A DNA stretch of 64,000 bases from Allantophomopsis cytisporea. Lineage: Eukaryota; Ascomycota; Leotiomycetes; Phacidiales; Phacidiaceae. The position numbers were made by a program, and so were the translations under genes. Under the pieces are notes generated by a model. That model saw only the letters and a list, made by a program, of their open reading frames with translations, did no database searches and was not told the DNA's origin. Positions 23,148 to 34,885 of this stretch are shown piece after piece; the stretch's first letter is position 1; the number at the start of each line of letters is the position of its first letter. Location: NCBI GenBank assembly GCA_024752435.1, contig CP103029.1, positions 620,001 to 684,000 on the forward strand. Reading direction: 5' to 3'.

Positions 23148-24203
23148 ATGACTACTTCATTCTCCTCTCTCCCATTGGTATCCCTCTCTGCCCTCTCAGA
23201 GCCAAATCCTACCCCAGACGCTATCATCTCTCTCTCCAAACAGCTAGATGATGTCTTCTCAACCACGGGCTTCGCATATCTGACCGATCTACCTCTAACT
23301 TATACCCATGACGATGTCTTTTCCCTATGCGACAACCTCTTCGGTCCCTCTGGCCTCTCTGACCTGGATAAGCAAGAGACAGCCAAGAGGACATTTGTCA
23401 AGGCGAATAAGAACACTTACCGTGGCTATTTTCCACCACAAGCCGGCTCTGATAACCTGAAGGAAGGCTGGGAGCTTGGAACTCCATCGACACACAACTC
23501 GCCGACGCTAGGCAAATTTAACCTTACAGAGACCAATGTCTGGCCCTCATCAGAAGGCAGTGAAGTTTTACGCACAAAATGCGAGGCCCTGCACACAGAG
23601 CTTCAAGCACTCTCTGCCAAACTCCTGAAGCTGCTCGCTATTGCCCTTGGAAAATCGAGTTCGTTCTTTGACAACTACCTTGTAGACAGTCTATCGACGT
23701 TGCGACTGTTGCACTACCCGCCACCTCCTGTGACGCGCAACGGCGAGTTCGAGGCTATTCAAGAGCTCATTTGCACGCCACACACCGACTCTGGTATCCT
23801 CACGCTCCTACACCAGGACCAGACGGGCGGGCTGGAAGTGCGCAATAGCGACGGGTCATGGATACCCGCGCCCTATGTGCCTGGAAGCATGGTGGTCAAC
23901 ATTGGAGATTTGATGTCCCATGTGTCGAACGGGCGCTGGGTGGCTACGTTCCATAGAGTAAGATCGACCCCGCCCACCCCTGGTGGCAGGAATGGAATGC
24001 AGGGTATTGGAAGATATTCGGTACCATTTTTCTTCGAGCCGGGGCGCGATTGCGTGGTTAAGAGCGTGGTGGAGGGAGATGATGATGAGGGTGTGTTGTA
24101 TGGAAAGCATGTGCTGGAGAAAATGAGTGGTTGGGTTGAATTTCAGGATGTGGAGGAGAGCATGGATGCTGCTGTGGTACCGGCTATGATTGAGGCTTAT
24201 TAG
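23148..24203 (+). CDS. 2-oxoglutarate/Fe(II)-dependent dioxygenase, isopenicillin-N-synthase-like
   Basis: A single exon of 351 residues. The N-terminal part fits the DIOX_N region (PLVSLSAL; later KNTYRGYFPP). The double-stranded beta-helix carries the iron facial triad His212, Asp214 (HTDSGILTLL) and His269 (ATFHRV), plus Arg289 and Ser291 (RYS), the usual 2-oxoglutarate-binding pair. VVNIGDLM and VPFFFEP match the family. These enzymes hydroxylate, desaturate or cyclise small molecules in the cytosol; members occur both in secondary metabolism and in catabolism. No biosynthetic core enzyme is adjacent, so the substrate stays open. A TATA box stands at 23039. It is about the usual family length and all catalytic residues are present, so it is probably active. 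Confidence 0.94.
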   Translation: MTTSFSSLPLVSLSALSEPNPTPDAIISLSKQLDDVFSTTGFAYLTDLPLTYTHDDVFSLCDNLFGPSGLSDLDKQETAKRTFVKANKNTYRGYFPPQAGSDNLKEGWELGTPSTHNSPTLGKFNLTETNVWPSSEGSEVLRTKCEALHTELQALSAKLLKLLAIALGKSSSFFDNYLVDSLSTLRLLHYPPPPVTRNGEFEAIQELICTPHTDSGILTLLHQDQTGGLEVRNSDGSWIPAPYVPGSMVVNIGDLMSHVSNGRWVATFHRVRSTPPTPGGRNGMQGIGRYSVPFFFEPGRDCVVKSVVEGDDDEGVLYGKHVLEKMSGWVEFQDVEESMDAAVVPAMIEAY

Positions 24204-24505
24204 CCTGTTTCTGTTCTTGTATATATGGTCTCTATAGGAGTTCTGGACATATTGCTGCACGTAGATTATTAGCAAGCGATTTGCTCAAATATATGTTAAG
24301 CTGGCGTGGTCATCGTTACTCAATACAGTGGAAATCATCACTACTGCTAAGTTTAGTCGAAGACAGAAATCAGGATTTGTGTTGCAAACTACCTAAAAGT
24401 ATTAGAATGGCACAATAGACAAAATCGGTAGAAAAAGTCAGGAACCTGACAATTACAACAAGAATCATCTGATGAGAGTTGAGATTTTGTTTTTATATTA
24501 GCTCC
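24204..24505. other. Convergent 3' region
   Basis: About 300 bp of A/T-rich DNA between the converging 2OG oxygenase and Mgr3-like genes; expected to hold both 3' UTRs. Confidence 0.6.
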
Positions 24506-25759
24506 TCAACCTTTACTTAATCTTCTAAGGGCATCTTCGCTATTGATGACACCCTCTTCGAAACCCACTGCCTTAGCCAGGCTCTTCGCCTCTTCATATT
24601 TATTCCTCGCCTCCTCTACCTTTCCCAACATCTCCGCAAATTCTCCCAGGTTGTGTGTGGCTACCGCACATCCCACATCACACTCTTCGTCCCTTTCCGG
24701 TGGCTGAATCTTTGCCGCCACAGCTAAGGACTTCTGTGCCCACATTTGTGCATTCTGTATCAAGGCCTCACGGGTAGGTCTTTTCTGGCCTGGGACTGTT
24801 GGTGGGTTTTGTTGAGCCACGGAGATAGAAAGGTTGTTCACTAGGTTGTTTGTTAGTTCAAGTTATACAAAAGTGATCATAAACTTACTGAGTATTGTTG
24901 TGTGGCAGCTGTTTGGTGGTGATAGATTGACAGCTTGAAGAAACAGTGGCGCGGCAAGGTAATGTTGATCCTTCTCCTCATAAAGATGGCCCAAAGCTTC
25001 CATAGACCCTCCAATCTCCTCCGGCGAAAGCCACTGTCCCTCGTCAGGCTTCACCCCTTCGATCTCTCTCCTCCTCTGCTCTTTCAACAATGTCTCTACA
25101 GCCCAAACCAGACTTTCTTCCGCCAATCCTTTCTCTTTCACATACTCGTTAGAGTAGAGCTCTCCCAATTTGACACTGATGGCAACTGTCTTCCCCAGTA
25201 TTCTCGTTCTGTCCTGTGCATTGCCTTCTTTTCCTCCCATAACTTCGATCCATTTCAGATTGTCTGCCTTCACAATCTCTAAAACCGAAATGGCTTTCGG
25301 GTATTGCTGAATCTTCTCCAAGAAAGCAGCCAGTTGAATCTTTACACCAATGATTTCGTCGCTGAAGGGATCCATGCCAACCTCATCCGCAACTCTCAAA
25401 GCCGCCTTGTAGAATTTCAATGCATTCTTTGGCTCCAGAGAGATATTGGTGAAATAAAGTGCTTTCCGAAGCTGCTTAGCAACTGGCTCTGGAAATTTAT
25501 GAAAAGCGCCAATGAAGTAGCTCTGATAGAGATAATTCACATACACCAGAGCACCTGCTCCAAAGATGATAGACGCAAAGGCCGCAGTCACTGAGTAAGG
25601 ATATTTCCTCCATAACATTTTCGTCGCCTGGATTGTTGATGCTTGTCGTGCTTGACCAATTGAATTCGATTTCAAGGGGGTTCGTAGAGATCGTCGCATA
25701 CAGTTCGAAGTGAACGCTGGCGAGGGACGCAGCGATCGCGCTGCTCGTGATGCAAACAT
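24506..25759 (-). CDS. Mitochondrial inner-membrane TPR protein, Mgr3/Fmp24-like
   Basis: Two exons, 24889-25759 and 24506-24840, joined across a 48-nt intron (GTAAGT..TAG), giving 401 residues. The N-terminus is a mitochondrial presequence (Arg/Ser/Ala-rich, no acid in the first about 45 residues). One transmembrane helix follows at about residues 55-75 (SVTAAFASIIFGAGALVYVN). TPR-like helices then cover the rest (for example ALKFYKAALRVADEVGMDPFSD, counted as two blocks, and EEARNKYEEAKSLAKAVGF). In yeast, Mgr3 with Mgr1 is an adaptor of the Yme1 i-AAA protease on the intermembrane-space side; Fmp24 is its paralogue. The assignment rests on overall architecture and characteristic TPR phrases. 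It is divergently transcribed from the MAPR-type heme gene across 192 bp. Confidence 0.85.
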
Positions 25760-25951
25760 TGTCGCAATGGTGTATTGTGATTGTGGTTTCGGTTGGAGCT
25801 GTTATGAATGATGAAGCTCCCGATGATCTCACAAAGCTTTTGATGCCTTGGAAATATGGCTGCCAACAGCTCTTATCGATTTCAATGAATTACCCCACAA
25901 TCCGCCCGTGTCGACCTTTAACACTTCCATATTTAATAACACTTGCGCAGG
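25760..25951. promoter_or_regulatory. Compact divergent promoter (Mgr3-like / MAPR-like)
   Basis: Only 192 bp separate the two start codons of genes transcribed in opposite directions, so both 5' UTRs and promoters must share this stretch. I see no clear TATA box in the usual position for either gene. Confidence 0.6.
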
Positions 25952-26471
25952 ATGTCTACTACTCAGTCAAAGGGCAGATTTGAGCCCAAGGAACCGGTAA
26001 CCCTCAATCCACCAAAGTCCGACCCAATCACTGTCGATTATCTTTCCAAGTGCAATGGTGAGCCTTCATGATTGTTTTCGACAGCCGAGGTCTAACAATC
26101 ATAGGAACGAATGGATATCCATGCTACGTAGCTATCAAGGTAGGTCTCTCAACACCCTCAAAATCCAGGGACTAAAGGATCCTAGGGCCAAGTCTTCGAC
26201 GTTTCCGAAAAAGACGCCTACAAGCCTGGCGGCTCCTATGCCGGTAGGTTTCCTGCTTCCTCCGACAGCCAATGGTGCTCTAACACACATAGTTTTCGCC
26301 GGGCATGACGCCTCCAAAGCGCTCGGGAAGACATCTACGAAGGCGGAAGACGTTTCTCCAGACTGGTCAGAGCTCAGCGATAAGGAGAAGGGAGTTTTGA
26401 ATGATTGGTACACCTTCTTTTCCAAGAGATACAACATTGTCGGTGTGGTGCAGGGGGCATCGAACCTCTAG
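25952..26471 (+). CDS. Soluble cytochrome b5-like heme/steroid-binding protein (MAPR/Dap1 type)
   Basis: Four exons: 25952-26057, 26105-26139, 26186-26243 and 26293-26471, giving 125 residues; introns are 46-49 nt and all phases close. The core reads YVAIKGQVFDVS, then AYKPGGSYAVFAGHDASKAL, the pattern of membrane-associated progesterone receptors. Tyr59 and Tyr65 align with Tyr107 and Tyr113 of human PGRMC1; the latter is the axial heme ligand. Family members bind heme and assist cytochrome P450 enzymes such as Erg11 in sterol synthesis. Unlike PGRMC1, this protein has no N-terminal membrane helix and is probably soluble. Exons 2 (35 nt) and 3 (58 nt) are very short. Confidence 0.92.
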
Positions 26472-27011
26472 TTGCTGCGGACTTCGGAAGGAAAGGCGCA
26501 GAACATTGCTTTGAAGGTCAGGGTTTTCGGCGTGGAAGCCTGCATGGCCGGTGCGACTGGGCATTGAGAATTCTCTGCCTTCATGTAGACTTTGGTTTCA
26601 AGGTAATTTTAGGTAAAAAGACAGGTAGCTTGGACTGGTTGCATAATAGCATGTTACGCAACCTTACACCATACTTGGCTGCAGTGTTGCCAGATGAGCA
26701 AGACTGGTGTCCAGGCAAGCTCTTCCTACATCCGCGCATCTACTCTAGAGTGCGTTCCTTCATGAGCCGCAGGTTTCCAAAAGTTATGGTTTTAAAATTC
26801 TAGTATTGCTGATACATAAGGAAGTTCAAAGGAGAGGTTTTGTACGCATTGGTACCTTCATCCAAATGGAGGGATACACGATCAACCCCATATAAATAAG
26901 TGCCATCTCATCCAGCATAAGCCTACAACTGACACAGCCGTAAAGTGCAATTGTTGAAGACTGCCCAAAAGTCTCAGAACTCCGAATTCCCAATTCCGTC
27001 AGCAGTAAAAA
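26472..27011. other. Intergenic region
   Basis: About 540 bp between the MAPR-type gene and the converging small Cys/His protein gene; no protein-like ORF apart from a 132-codon frame at 26405-26803 that overlaps the MAPR 3' end and has no recognisable features. Confidence 0.5.
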
Positions 27012-27227
27012 TTAGTGTCGTGCAGGCGCGGCATATGTATATTCTTGAGCATATAGGACCTTCTTATTCTGACAATTATCGCAAAGCCCTTCCTGTGGCC
27101 AGGCTGTCCTTGTAACCTGGACACCAAAGCATTGGTGCTGAGGGTCTGTACGTGCAAAGTGGCAGCGGGATGAGAGACGCCGGGAGGTATGACCACACTC
27201 ATATATGAAAGTGTTCCAGTCACACAT
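27012..27227 (-). CDS. Small Cys/His-rich protein, putative zinc-binding
   Basis: A 71-residue ORF with an ATG at 27227. Its cysteines and histidines are arranged as in small fungal metal-binding hypotheticals: MCDW at the start, YECGH, RCHFARTD, HQCFG and LCDNC. This gives six Cys and three His candidate ligands in about 50 residues. The MC(x)nYECGH opening is one I recall from uncharacterised fungal proteins, but no function is known to me. There is no signal peptide, so it is probably intracellular. It could be part of a longer spliced gene: an upstream minus-strand open frame (27279-27602) ends shortly before it, but I could not find a matching splice pair. Confidence 0.58.
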   Translation of the reverse strand: MCDWNTFIYECGHTSRRLSSRCHFARTDPQHQCFGVQVTRTAWPQEGLCDNCQNKKVLYAQEYTYAAPARH

Positions 27228-29619
27228 TTTCTAGCAAGTCAGCGTTGGGTAGAATGAGGGACCCTGAGGTTGTAGAACTCACGTATGTTGTGCAGGTGTG
27301 TTGTGATACTGTGGTGCTGTGTGATACGAAGTACGGTTACGTAGTACTGTGGGGAAGAGATGGCTCTTGTTCCTGCGGTAGTGGCTGCAAGTGTCAGCCG
27401 CTTTCAATCCACTTCTCTTGCGATATTGATAGCCAAACTCACTAGGAAACGAAATTGTCTCAGTGAACAGACCAACTGCGGATAGGTTAGTATTGGAAGT
27501 CTCAATGACCAAAAATGCTTGTGTTGGTGATAAAGTAAAGTTGAAGTCAAGAGGCTTGAGGCTGGAATCCGACGGAGAGAAGGAGGGAGGATATGTACTC
27601 AACAGCCTCTTTATACTTCATACACAACCACTTCAGTCAAATGCAGAACTTGTGGAAGGTATCATAATGCAAGTCGGTCCACAACGTGTCCTACTTCATC
27701 TCGAATTCTAATTATTATAGTCTACATTACTGATGATAGAAGAGAGGCATAGCGCCGGGGAACTCAAATCTTCCCCAAACGAATTAGTGTGGCATAGAAG
27801 CGCTGTTACCAGCAGTCGTCCGATATTGCTATTCAACTTGATCGATTGGACTGATGTAGACGTGGGGAAAGACTTTTTGCAGAGGCGGCGGGTTGGGCCG
27901 ACATGCATCTGATAAGCAAGCTACATTCAGTCGTTTGACGATACTGATGATATGGGGAAATCGGATGATGAAGTCCGTACCAGCAAAAGTTCAAGTAAAG
28001 AGAAAACAAGATGGACAAGTGAAATTGAAGACTGGGAAGCCAATATTGGAATCTCGTCTCCAGACTTTGGATCAACCAAGATCAACCAACGGACAATTGA
28101 CTCTGAGAAAATGTTGTGGGGGTTAGAAAATATGATATCTGATATAAATGTTGCATAGAGCTGCTATCCACGCTTATATGCACGTTCTTCCAGGTCGAGA
28201 GATTTTAGCTTTCTAGATAGATAGAAAGGCGACGAACCCGATAGCCGGGAGATTTGAGAGTTTTCAAGATGCGCGGCGGTTATATGCATATGCAGATGTT
28301 ACCAGTAGTCTGAACACTTAAGCGCTGCTGCGCAGTGCAGACAGACCACAAGGTAAAGAAAATATGGAGCTCTCATTACAAGATGATGAGTGGCCAGCTA
28401 CAGAAGAAGCTCTAGTTCAGGGTTCTTGATTTCTTCGTTCGATCGAATGTTCGGAGTGACTAGGAAATGCATCGTTTGGTGAAAGCTACGCATTCGAGCT
28501 CATGTATCGTCCAGGATTACATGTGCGGGAGTGCGTGCGATGGTACCACAAACTGTAGACGGCTCATCTTGGTTACAGTGGGACAAACAACGTCCCACCA
28601 AATTCGCTCCTCTGTTGAGAATAAACTGCATGAGTAAAGGCTACACGGCAGGTCTTCTATTGTGGTAGAAGTTTTGTTAGACGTCATCCCGTTGGTATGA
28701 CATTGTACTATTGTACAATAATAATGCGTATGTACTAAGATCAGTGATTTGGCCGCTGATCCTGGTAGGAAGGTGGAGAACTTCTCTTCCTGTTTACGGA
28801 GACACAGGTTATGCTGCATCAATATGGGGAAATGATCTTTTTTAATTTAATGAAGCCCCTTCTTAGCTTGAGAAATAGTAAATGACAGCACCTTTCCTTT
28901 TATTATATTGCCTTATCGGCCTGTGTTTATGCACAGGGATCATTCGCTCTTGACAGCTCAGATCTTGGTATAACACCCTCAGCTCGATATCTTCCGATCT
29001 CTAATTTCCAATCCAGCCTCCCAGATAACTGGATATGTCCTTTTACTTACAATTAGTCCTGCAACACAGAAGGAGGCCCATGGGTGTAGCTCTTTGTTGT
29101 CATTATTTTTTTTCGTTCATATTTTCCAGGTATTTGATAGATTTTAACGTTAAGACTTTCATACCTCCTGCATAAGTTCTCTTGACTTTCCCACAGTGTG
29201 TTTCTGTGCCCAGTCTCCCAAGAGTTCAAAGCAGTACGCACACCATTGCCATCAACGCATCATCACATCATCACTTTTCATCATCCATCGATCAGACACA
29301 CTAAGTTCACCATTCTCTTTATTGATCTATATAGCAAAAGTATTAAGGAGAACAAATCACTATGATGCGTACTCTACGGTTGTGTATTATAGCTGATATG
29401 TTATTGGAGCTGGCCAACTAAACAACTAGTATACCACATCTTCTGGGTATGAATCAACAGTTACATGGTGCTAAGTCCAATTATGCCCAGATTCTGTGAC
29501 ATTCTTACCTCGGACTTTGTCTTGCAACATATGAAGGTACTCAATTGCAAAGTACATGGAAGAATTTTCGTAAGAAATAATGAGTTCTATTTAAACGCCA
29601 GCCGAGTCAAAACAATAAC
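27228..29619. other. Intergenic tract without recognised gene
   Basis: About 2.4 kb. Only short frames, for example minus 27279-27602 and plus 27952-28158 (hydrophilic, Lys/Ser-rich), neither with a recognisable domain. Confidence 0.45.
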
Positions 29620-30313
29620 TTATGTAAGTTTCCCTATTCCAGCCTCCCAATCAGACCTTTTCAAAAACCATTTTACGGCATCGATGCCGTTCTCATCAAC
29701 ATTCAGAACTTCCTCCAACTTGAAATTCCTCATCAAGCCCCTGAATGGCATGTTCTCCCTCATGGTCTCAACTGTGATGACATCCAGCTTTAAGACCTCA
29801 AAAGCAAGTTCGATAGTCATCCTGATAGCCTCCCTACCGAAACCCCTCCTTCTTGCTTCCGGATTCAACATGATCCCAATATCTCCACATCTCCAGCCCT
29901 TCGGATCTGCGCTTGATTAGCTCCAAAACTCGTATACTGCTCCGCAAAGCCGCCATTGACGTACAATGTGGCTCCTCATCCTTATCATCACCAATCCATC
30001 CCATGCCACCCATTCCCACGAACTTTTCCTGCTCAACACCCTCCTCATCCTTCACCAGCTCAACGGCGATCAAACTCACTCTATCCGGTGGATCGGTAAT
30101 TGTCTGCCATCGCTTCATCATGCCACGTAACTTATCAACTTTCCAGTCGATACCCCTTAGTGACTGGTCATATTCGGAGTTGGCAGGATTGGAGAAGAGG
30201 TTGAGGACTTCTTCGGCATCGCTTTCAAGGGGTGTGCGAAGGCGGAAAGGTAGGGTTGGGGATGTTATAACTAGAGGACTTGGGAGAGACAAGTTGTATG
30301 AAATTTCACCCAT
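29620..30313 (-). CDS. GNAT-family N-acetyltransferase
   Basis: Two exons: 29965-30313 and 29620-29906, with a 58-nt intron (GTACGT..CAG, branch GCTAATC), giving 211 residues. The ATG at 30313 is chosen because the open frame upstream of it has no other ATG. The fold reads LRTPLESDAEEVLNLFSN at the N-terminus, GMGGMGWIG as the central strand, then GDIGIMLNPEARRRGFGREA, where RRRGFG is the acetyl-CoA pyrophosphate-binding loop (Q/R-x-x-G-x-G/A). It resembles the RimJ/RimL-like branch that acetylates protein N-termini or small amines; substrate is not deducible. Without the intron the reading frame would break between GWIG and GDIG, so splicing is needed to make a complete enzyme. Confidence 0.88.
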
Positions 30314-31891
30314 TATGAGTAGGGGTAAGATTGAACGTGTGATCGTTGTGAACTGGGATGCTTGCAAGGATGGAGACGTGAACTGCTGGTAACTCTAATA
30401 TACTTGAGGACTTGAGGAATTGAGATGTACTTATGCTTGAGGCCTCATCGTTCGTTGCATTTGTGAGTCAGTTTTGATATGCAATGTTAAATTGCGATGA
30501 GGCTGTTGATATTCCATGGGGGCCAAAATGAGTTTGATGACTCACAGATAAGACCATTAGCTGGCTGAGATTCAATTTCTAAGATAGACACGTCTGAGAG
30601 TATTAAGAACTGTCCGCATTATCTTACCTTCATGATTTTTGCCTTGGTTTCAAATTTTGAATACGGACTTAGTGCTACATATCGACTGCAATTAACGTTT
30701 CATATTTGGCTGATGTTCGTGATCACAAATCGTGACTCTCGGGAGCAACGGTCGACCGAGGCTGCCGAATACGACAACCGGAGCGGACAAATGTCCGAGA
30801 TGATTGATTAGATCAAGGTCATTGTTTATCATTTTAGATCCAGGTTCTTAAATAGTCTAATATGCTTCATTGCCAAATATCATGTCTTCGTGTTCTTTCA
30901 ATTCTGAGATTGAATATCAGTGCCAATTCACTAGTCCAAAAAGCCGGTCATGAAGAGTACAATTGACGTTGAATGAGCAAGATGGGTCCGAGAGAATCTC
31001 TAAGTGATGCTTTCAAACACTTCTATAACTATCGACTATACTTTTCTCATATATATTATTTACAATGATCAAACCAATAGTTCAAAAAACAACGCAAGCA
31101 AAATTAAAGCATCCGGATATTCCATTGCCGTGCCTTGTCGCTACTAAGTTCGTCTTAGTTCTTAGTTCTTAAAGTAAAAGCCTATTACGTGAGATAGATG
31201 AGCCGCCACAACGCCCAAAGGAAGATTCCAAATCTTACTGACGTCTAAGCCAATAATTCTACCAGTGACTAATCTGGAAGCGGGATTGAATTTTGACGAC
31301 CAACGACTCCACAGTCTTTCATAGCGGGGATGCATCCATCCATGTACCAGTGGTCATGTCCCGTCTGCTTGGACCATTCCTTTGACTCGTAGCGTTTTCG
31401 GAAAAGAACAACTTCGTTCCGTCAATCCGTAGCATATTGTTCATTCTAGGTCACTAAATCTATAGAAGCTTACTTTCAGTAACCAGGGTATCAAATAGAA
31501 GTTCATTCATTGGATGTGAATTTATCGGCGTTGTCGGAAAAGTGAAGTGAAGTGAGGAGGCGATGTCATCCAGGTGATTTGAGATCGATGTGCATCAGAG
31601 AATTCCAATTCTCCATATATCCAGATGAATAAACTCACACAATAGCGAGTGGCGATGGGTTGGTAAGATGGTGTCTATGTAATCAGCCTGCTGCGCAGGT
31701 TGCGTATGTAAACAAAGTAGTTAAGTACGTGGGCTGTCAAGTTCTTATACTTCCACGCCTCGTTCTTCTCAACTCTCTCTATAGATTTCGCACCCAAAAC
31801 AAACAGCTTTGCTGTATTTTGCTACGTACTCTTCGCAATTTTCAATCATCCAAACAAACTGGTTGCTTTTATCTTCGCCAAGTTCATTAGG
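30314..31891. other. Intergenic tract
   Basis: About 1.6 kb between two genes transcribed away from each other. No gene seen; it presumably carries both promoters. Confidence 0.5.
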
Positions 31892-33217
31892 ATGTTGAAA
31901 CTTAAGCTTCTCGTTGCTGCAGGCTTCTTGGCTGTCACCCACGCCAAGATCTGCACCAACTTCACCATTCCAGTCAACATCACAACTCGTGCCGGCGTCT
32001 TTGGCAATGTACCAGATCCTGTCGATGGAGTCGCGGTCACTGGTTTTGCGCAGAACTTCACAGTCCAGGGCAATAACTATACTGATATTGCTCTCACTGG
32101 CTATGCTACCATTGCTGGTGTATACAACATTTCAGCAAAGTATTGTCGTCCAAACAATGCTTCCACGGGAGGAAATGGCACCAGCAATGGAACCACTGTT
32201 CAATTCTTGACTCATGGAATTGGTTTCGACAAGACGTAAGTTTTCCTCGTGACGCATCAAGTGACACGACACTTGATATGCAGAACATATTCTAACTGGA
32301 GCAGCTACTGGGATCTCTCATACAACAACTTTAATTACTCGTACATCAATGTCGCAGTCGATGATTATGGATACAGTACCCTCTCTATTGATCGTCTCGG
32401 CATTGGTAATTCTTCTCACCCTGACCCGCTGAACGTCGTCCAAGCCACTACTGAAGTCGCCACCATCGCCGAGATCACGCGTCAGCTCCGCGCTGGCACC
32501 ATCTCTGCCCTCAATGGTACTCGTGCCTCCAAGGTTATCCACGTTGGTCATTCCTTTGGCAGCATTCTGTCTTATGAGTTAGCCGCCAAGTATCCAACCT
32601 TGTCCGACGGCCTGATCCTGACCGGTTTCTCTGGGAACGCTAGCTTCCTCAGCACGACAATTGCCTCATGGAACCTTGAAAGTGCCAACCAGAATCAGCC
32701 TGTGCGCTTTGGATCAGTCAATATCACCACGCTTCTTCCCTTCCTCGATGCCTACGGTCTCGCCGACATCGTCTCTGGAGTTTCTATCCCCACTGGCGAA
32801 AGCCTGGCCAACGGCTACCTTACCTGGGCTAGCCTGAGCTCTAACCAGTTTGCTTTCCTTGCTCCTCCTTACTATGATCCAGCCATCGGTCCCCTCACTG
32901 AATCCACGAAGTATCCCGTCACCTATGGCGAAATCCTCACCATTGGATCGCAACCTAGGGCCGCTGTAGGATTCACAGGCCCGGTACAAGTTGTCACTGG
33001 TAATGAGGACGCTATCTTCTGTGGTGGAAATTGCACCAATACTGGTGGTGTAGGTGCTAGTATTCCTGCTGCTGCCAGTGCTGCTTTCCCCAATGCGACT
33101 GTTTTTGAGGCCTATATTCAGCCAAGAGCTGGACACGCGATCAACGTTCATTATAACTCCACCGGTGCTTATAATGTTATCCAGAACTTCTTGGGAAGTA
33201 ACGGTCTCGGCGCTTAG
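31892..33217 (+). CDS. Secreted alpha/beta hydrolase
   Basis: Two exons, 31892-32235 and 32305-33217, separated by a 69-nt intron (GTAAGT..CAG, branch CTAAC 11 nt before the acceptor), giving 418 residues. It starts with a signal peptide (LKLLVAAGFLAVTHA). A likely catalytic triad is Ser198 in GHSFGS, Asp350 in GNEDAIF and His392 in RAGHAINVH. There are more than ten N-glycosylation sequons (for example NFT, NIT, NYT, NAS, NGT), supporting export. The acceptor chosen joins FDKT to YWDLSYNN in frame. Family members cleave esters, amides or epoxides; the substrate is unknown here. An N-terminal domain of about 90 residues before the hydrolase core has no parallel I recognise. Confidence 0.9.
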
Positions 33218-33948
33218 AAGATGTTTGAATCTTGTTCGGATCAAACTAGTAATTCGGGAACTGGCGTTGTTTCTTCAACAGCTCTGTTGATAATCTGAGG
33301 AGGTATTCCTCGTCATTTATGGGCTTCAGAATGACATATTGTGGTACATCCTGAAGCTGATCAAAACTTACCTGATGCTTCTCTTTTGAATGTGATAATC
33401 TATTTATTATTTCTCTGTTATTTTCCACATCTTGACATTGTAATCCAGCACAACAGCCAACGAATCCACAAGATTTATCAAACGTACTGGTGCTGCTTAC
33501 TCCTGCGAGCTGATAAACCCATTCCACCATATTCTGAAAAAGTTACGCTTTATGAAAAGGATGTATAGACTTTACATTGATCTTCACTCTCTTCAGCGTC
33601 CTCCTGTATGACGCTCATTTCACAGACTATAACTCTCATCCACACCATGTTCCCACCAATTCTTCAAAATATGGAATGTTAGGTTGGCAGAGCCATAGCT
33701 ACATACCTAATGATATTTTCCATTGTCGTTAAGATCGTTATAGCTTCTCTTGTTATTTGTAAAGTACCGTCATCTTTGATGTACAGGAGAGAACGTTGTG
33801 TTCTTATATGTCTGATGCCAGCCAATTACTCATTCCTCTGATTCGACCATAAACATGCTGATCACTGTTTGTCAATACCCATAAGATGCATTGCAGCCAA
33901 TTAAGATGAACTAATGAACAATCAATTGAAATTTATACAACTCATAAT
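33218..33948. other. Convergent 3' region
   Basis: About 730 bp between the converging hydrolase and complex I subunit genes; no gene recognised. Confidence 0.55.
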
Positions 33949-34885
33949 CTACAGATCCTTTCTGAACACCTCAGTTGACCATGGTTCGCTGGTCAAACTT
34001 GTAAGTCCCGCGCTATTCTCACAATCCTTCCTTCCGCTCGTTGGTCCGGGAGGTGGAATTCCCTCACCCAGAACCCTGCTGTTACCCCCGGTAATGTGTT
34101 CCACGTTCGCCTCGCCAGCATTCGCAGCATTTGTCTTCAATGCCTTGAGAAGGGTAACGACGGACTCAGGTGTCAAGTCCTCGTAGAAGTCGTCGTTAAT
34201 CTGGATCATTGGAGCGTTCACGCAAGCTCCGAGACACTCAACTTCGACAAATGTAAAGAGTCCATCCTTGGTCGTCTCTCCGGCATGGATACCGAGGTTT
34301 TCCTGAATGGCCTTAACGATAACATCGCTTCCGCAGCCTCCGAGTTGGCATGGTGTCTTTTCTCGTCAGCTCCAAATCATATGAATGTGGAGGAATGTAC
34401 ATACGGTAGTGCAAGCCTGAACGTGGAATTTGCCAACAGGAGTACGGTTGTACATAGTATAGAAAGTGGCGACTTCGTAAACACGCATTGGTGGCATCTC
34501 GAGTATTCTAGCAACCTCATTCATGACGCTCAATGAGGTGAATCCATGCTGGCGTTGTCCAAGGTCGAGGATTGGCATGACAGCCGCCTTCTTGTATTGT
34601 GGGGGGTATCTCTTCAAGATCTCCTCAATGATCTTGTTGTTTTGCTCGCTGAACTTGAAAGGAATTGATGCATTGTTTTCGGGGGTATCGCGATGCTGTC
34701 GTAATCAGAATTGTCCTACAATTAGCCTCCCCGAGGAATTCGGGGAGCTGGTGCGTACTTACGACTTGTAGAGCATCACTGGCAGCACGACTGCTGACGA
34801 CGAAAGAGCGAATCTGTTGACGTGGAGCCGTTTGGATGGAGCGACGAGCTGCTCGGAAAATGAAAGGAGTCATCTTGGATGCCAT
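33949..34885 (-). CDS. nuo-24: NADH:ubiquinone oxidoreductase 24-kDa subunit (NDUFV2/NUO-24), 2Fe-2S
   Basis: Three exons: 34763-34885, 34405-34695 and 33949-34356, giving 273 residues; introns are 67 and 48 nt, both phase 0. The N-terminus (RAARRSIQTAPRQQIRSFVV) is a mitochondrial targeting sequence. The thioredoxin-like fold holds the N1a 2Fe-2S ligands Cys136 and Cys141 (CTTTPC) and Cys179 and Cys183 (CLGAC). YEVATFYTMYNR is diagnostic of the family. The subunit sits in the matrix arm of respiratory complex I next to the FMN subunit. The C-terminus (ENSAGLTSLTSEPW) is the typical fungal tail. The second intron falls inside the first cysteine pair (CTT/TPC), at the junction of ligand loop and helix. 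Confidence 0.97.

Noticed and set aside
29465..30392. Plus-strand ORFs at 29465-29920 and 29913-30392
   Set aside because: They are antisense shadows of the GNAT gene, whose motifs are clear on the minus strand.
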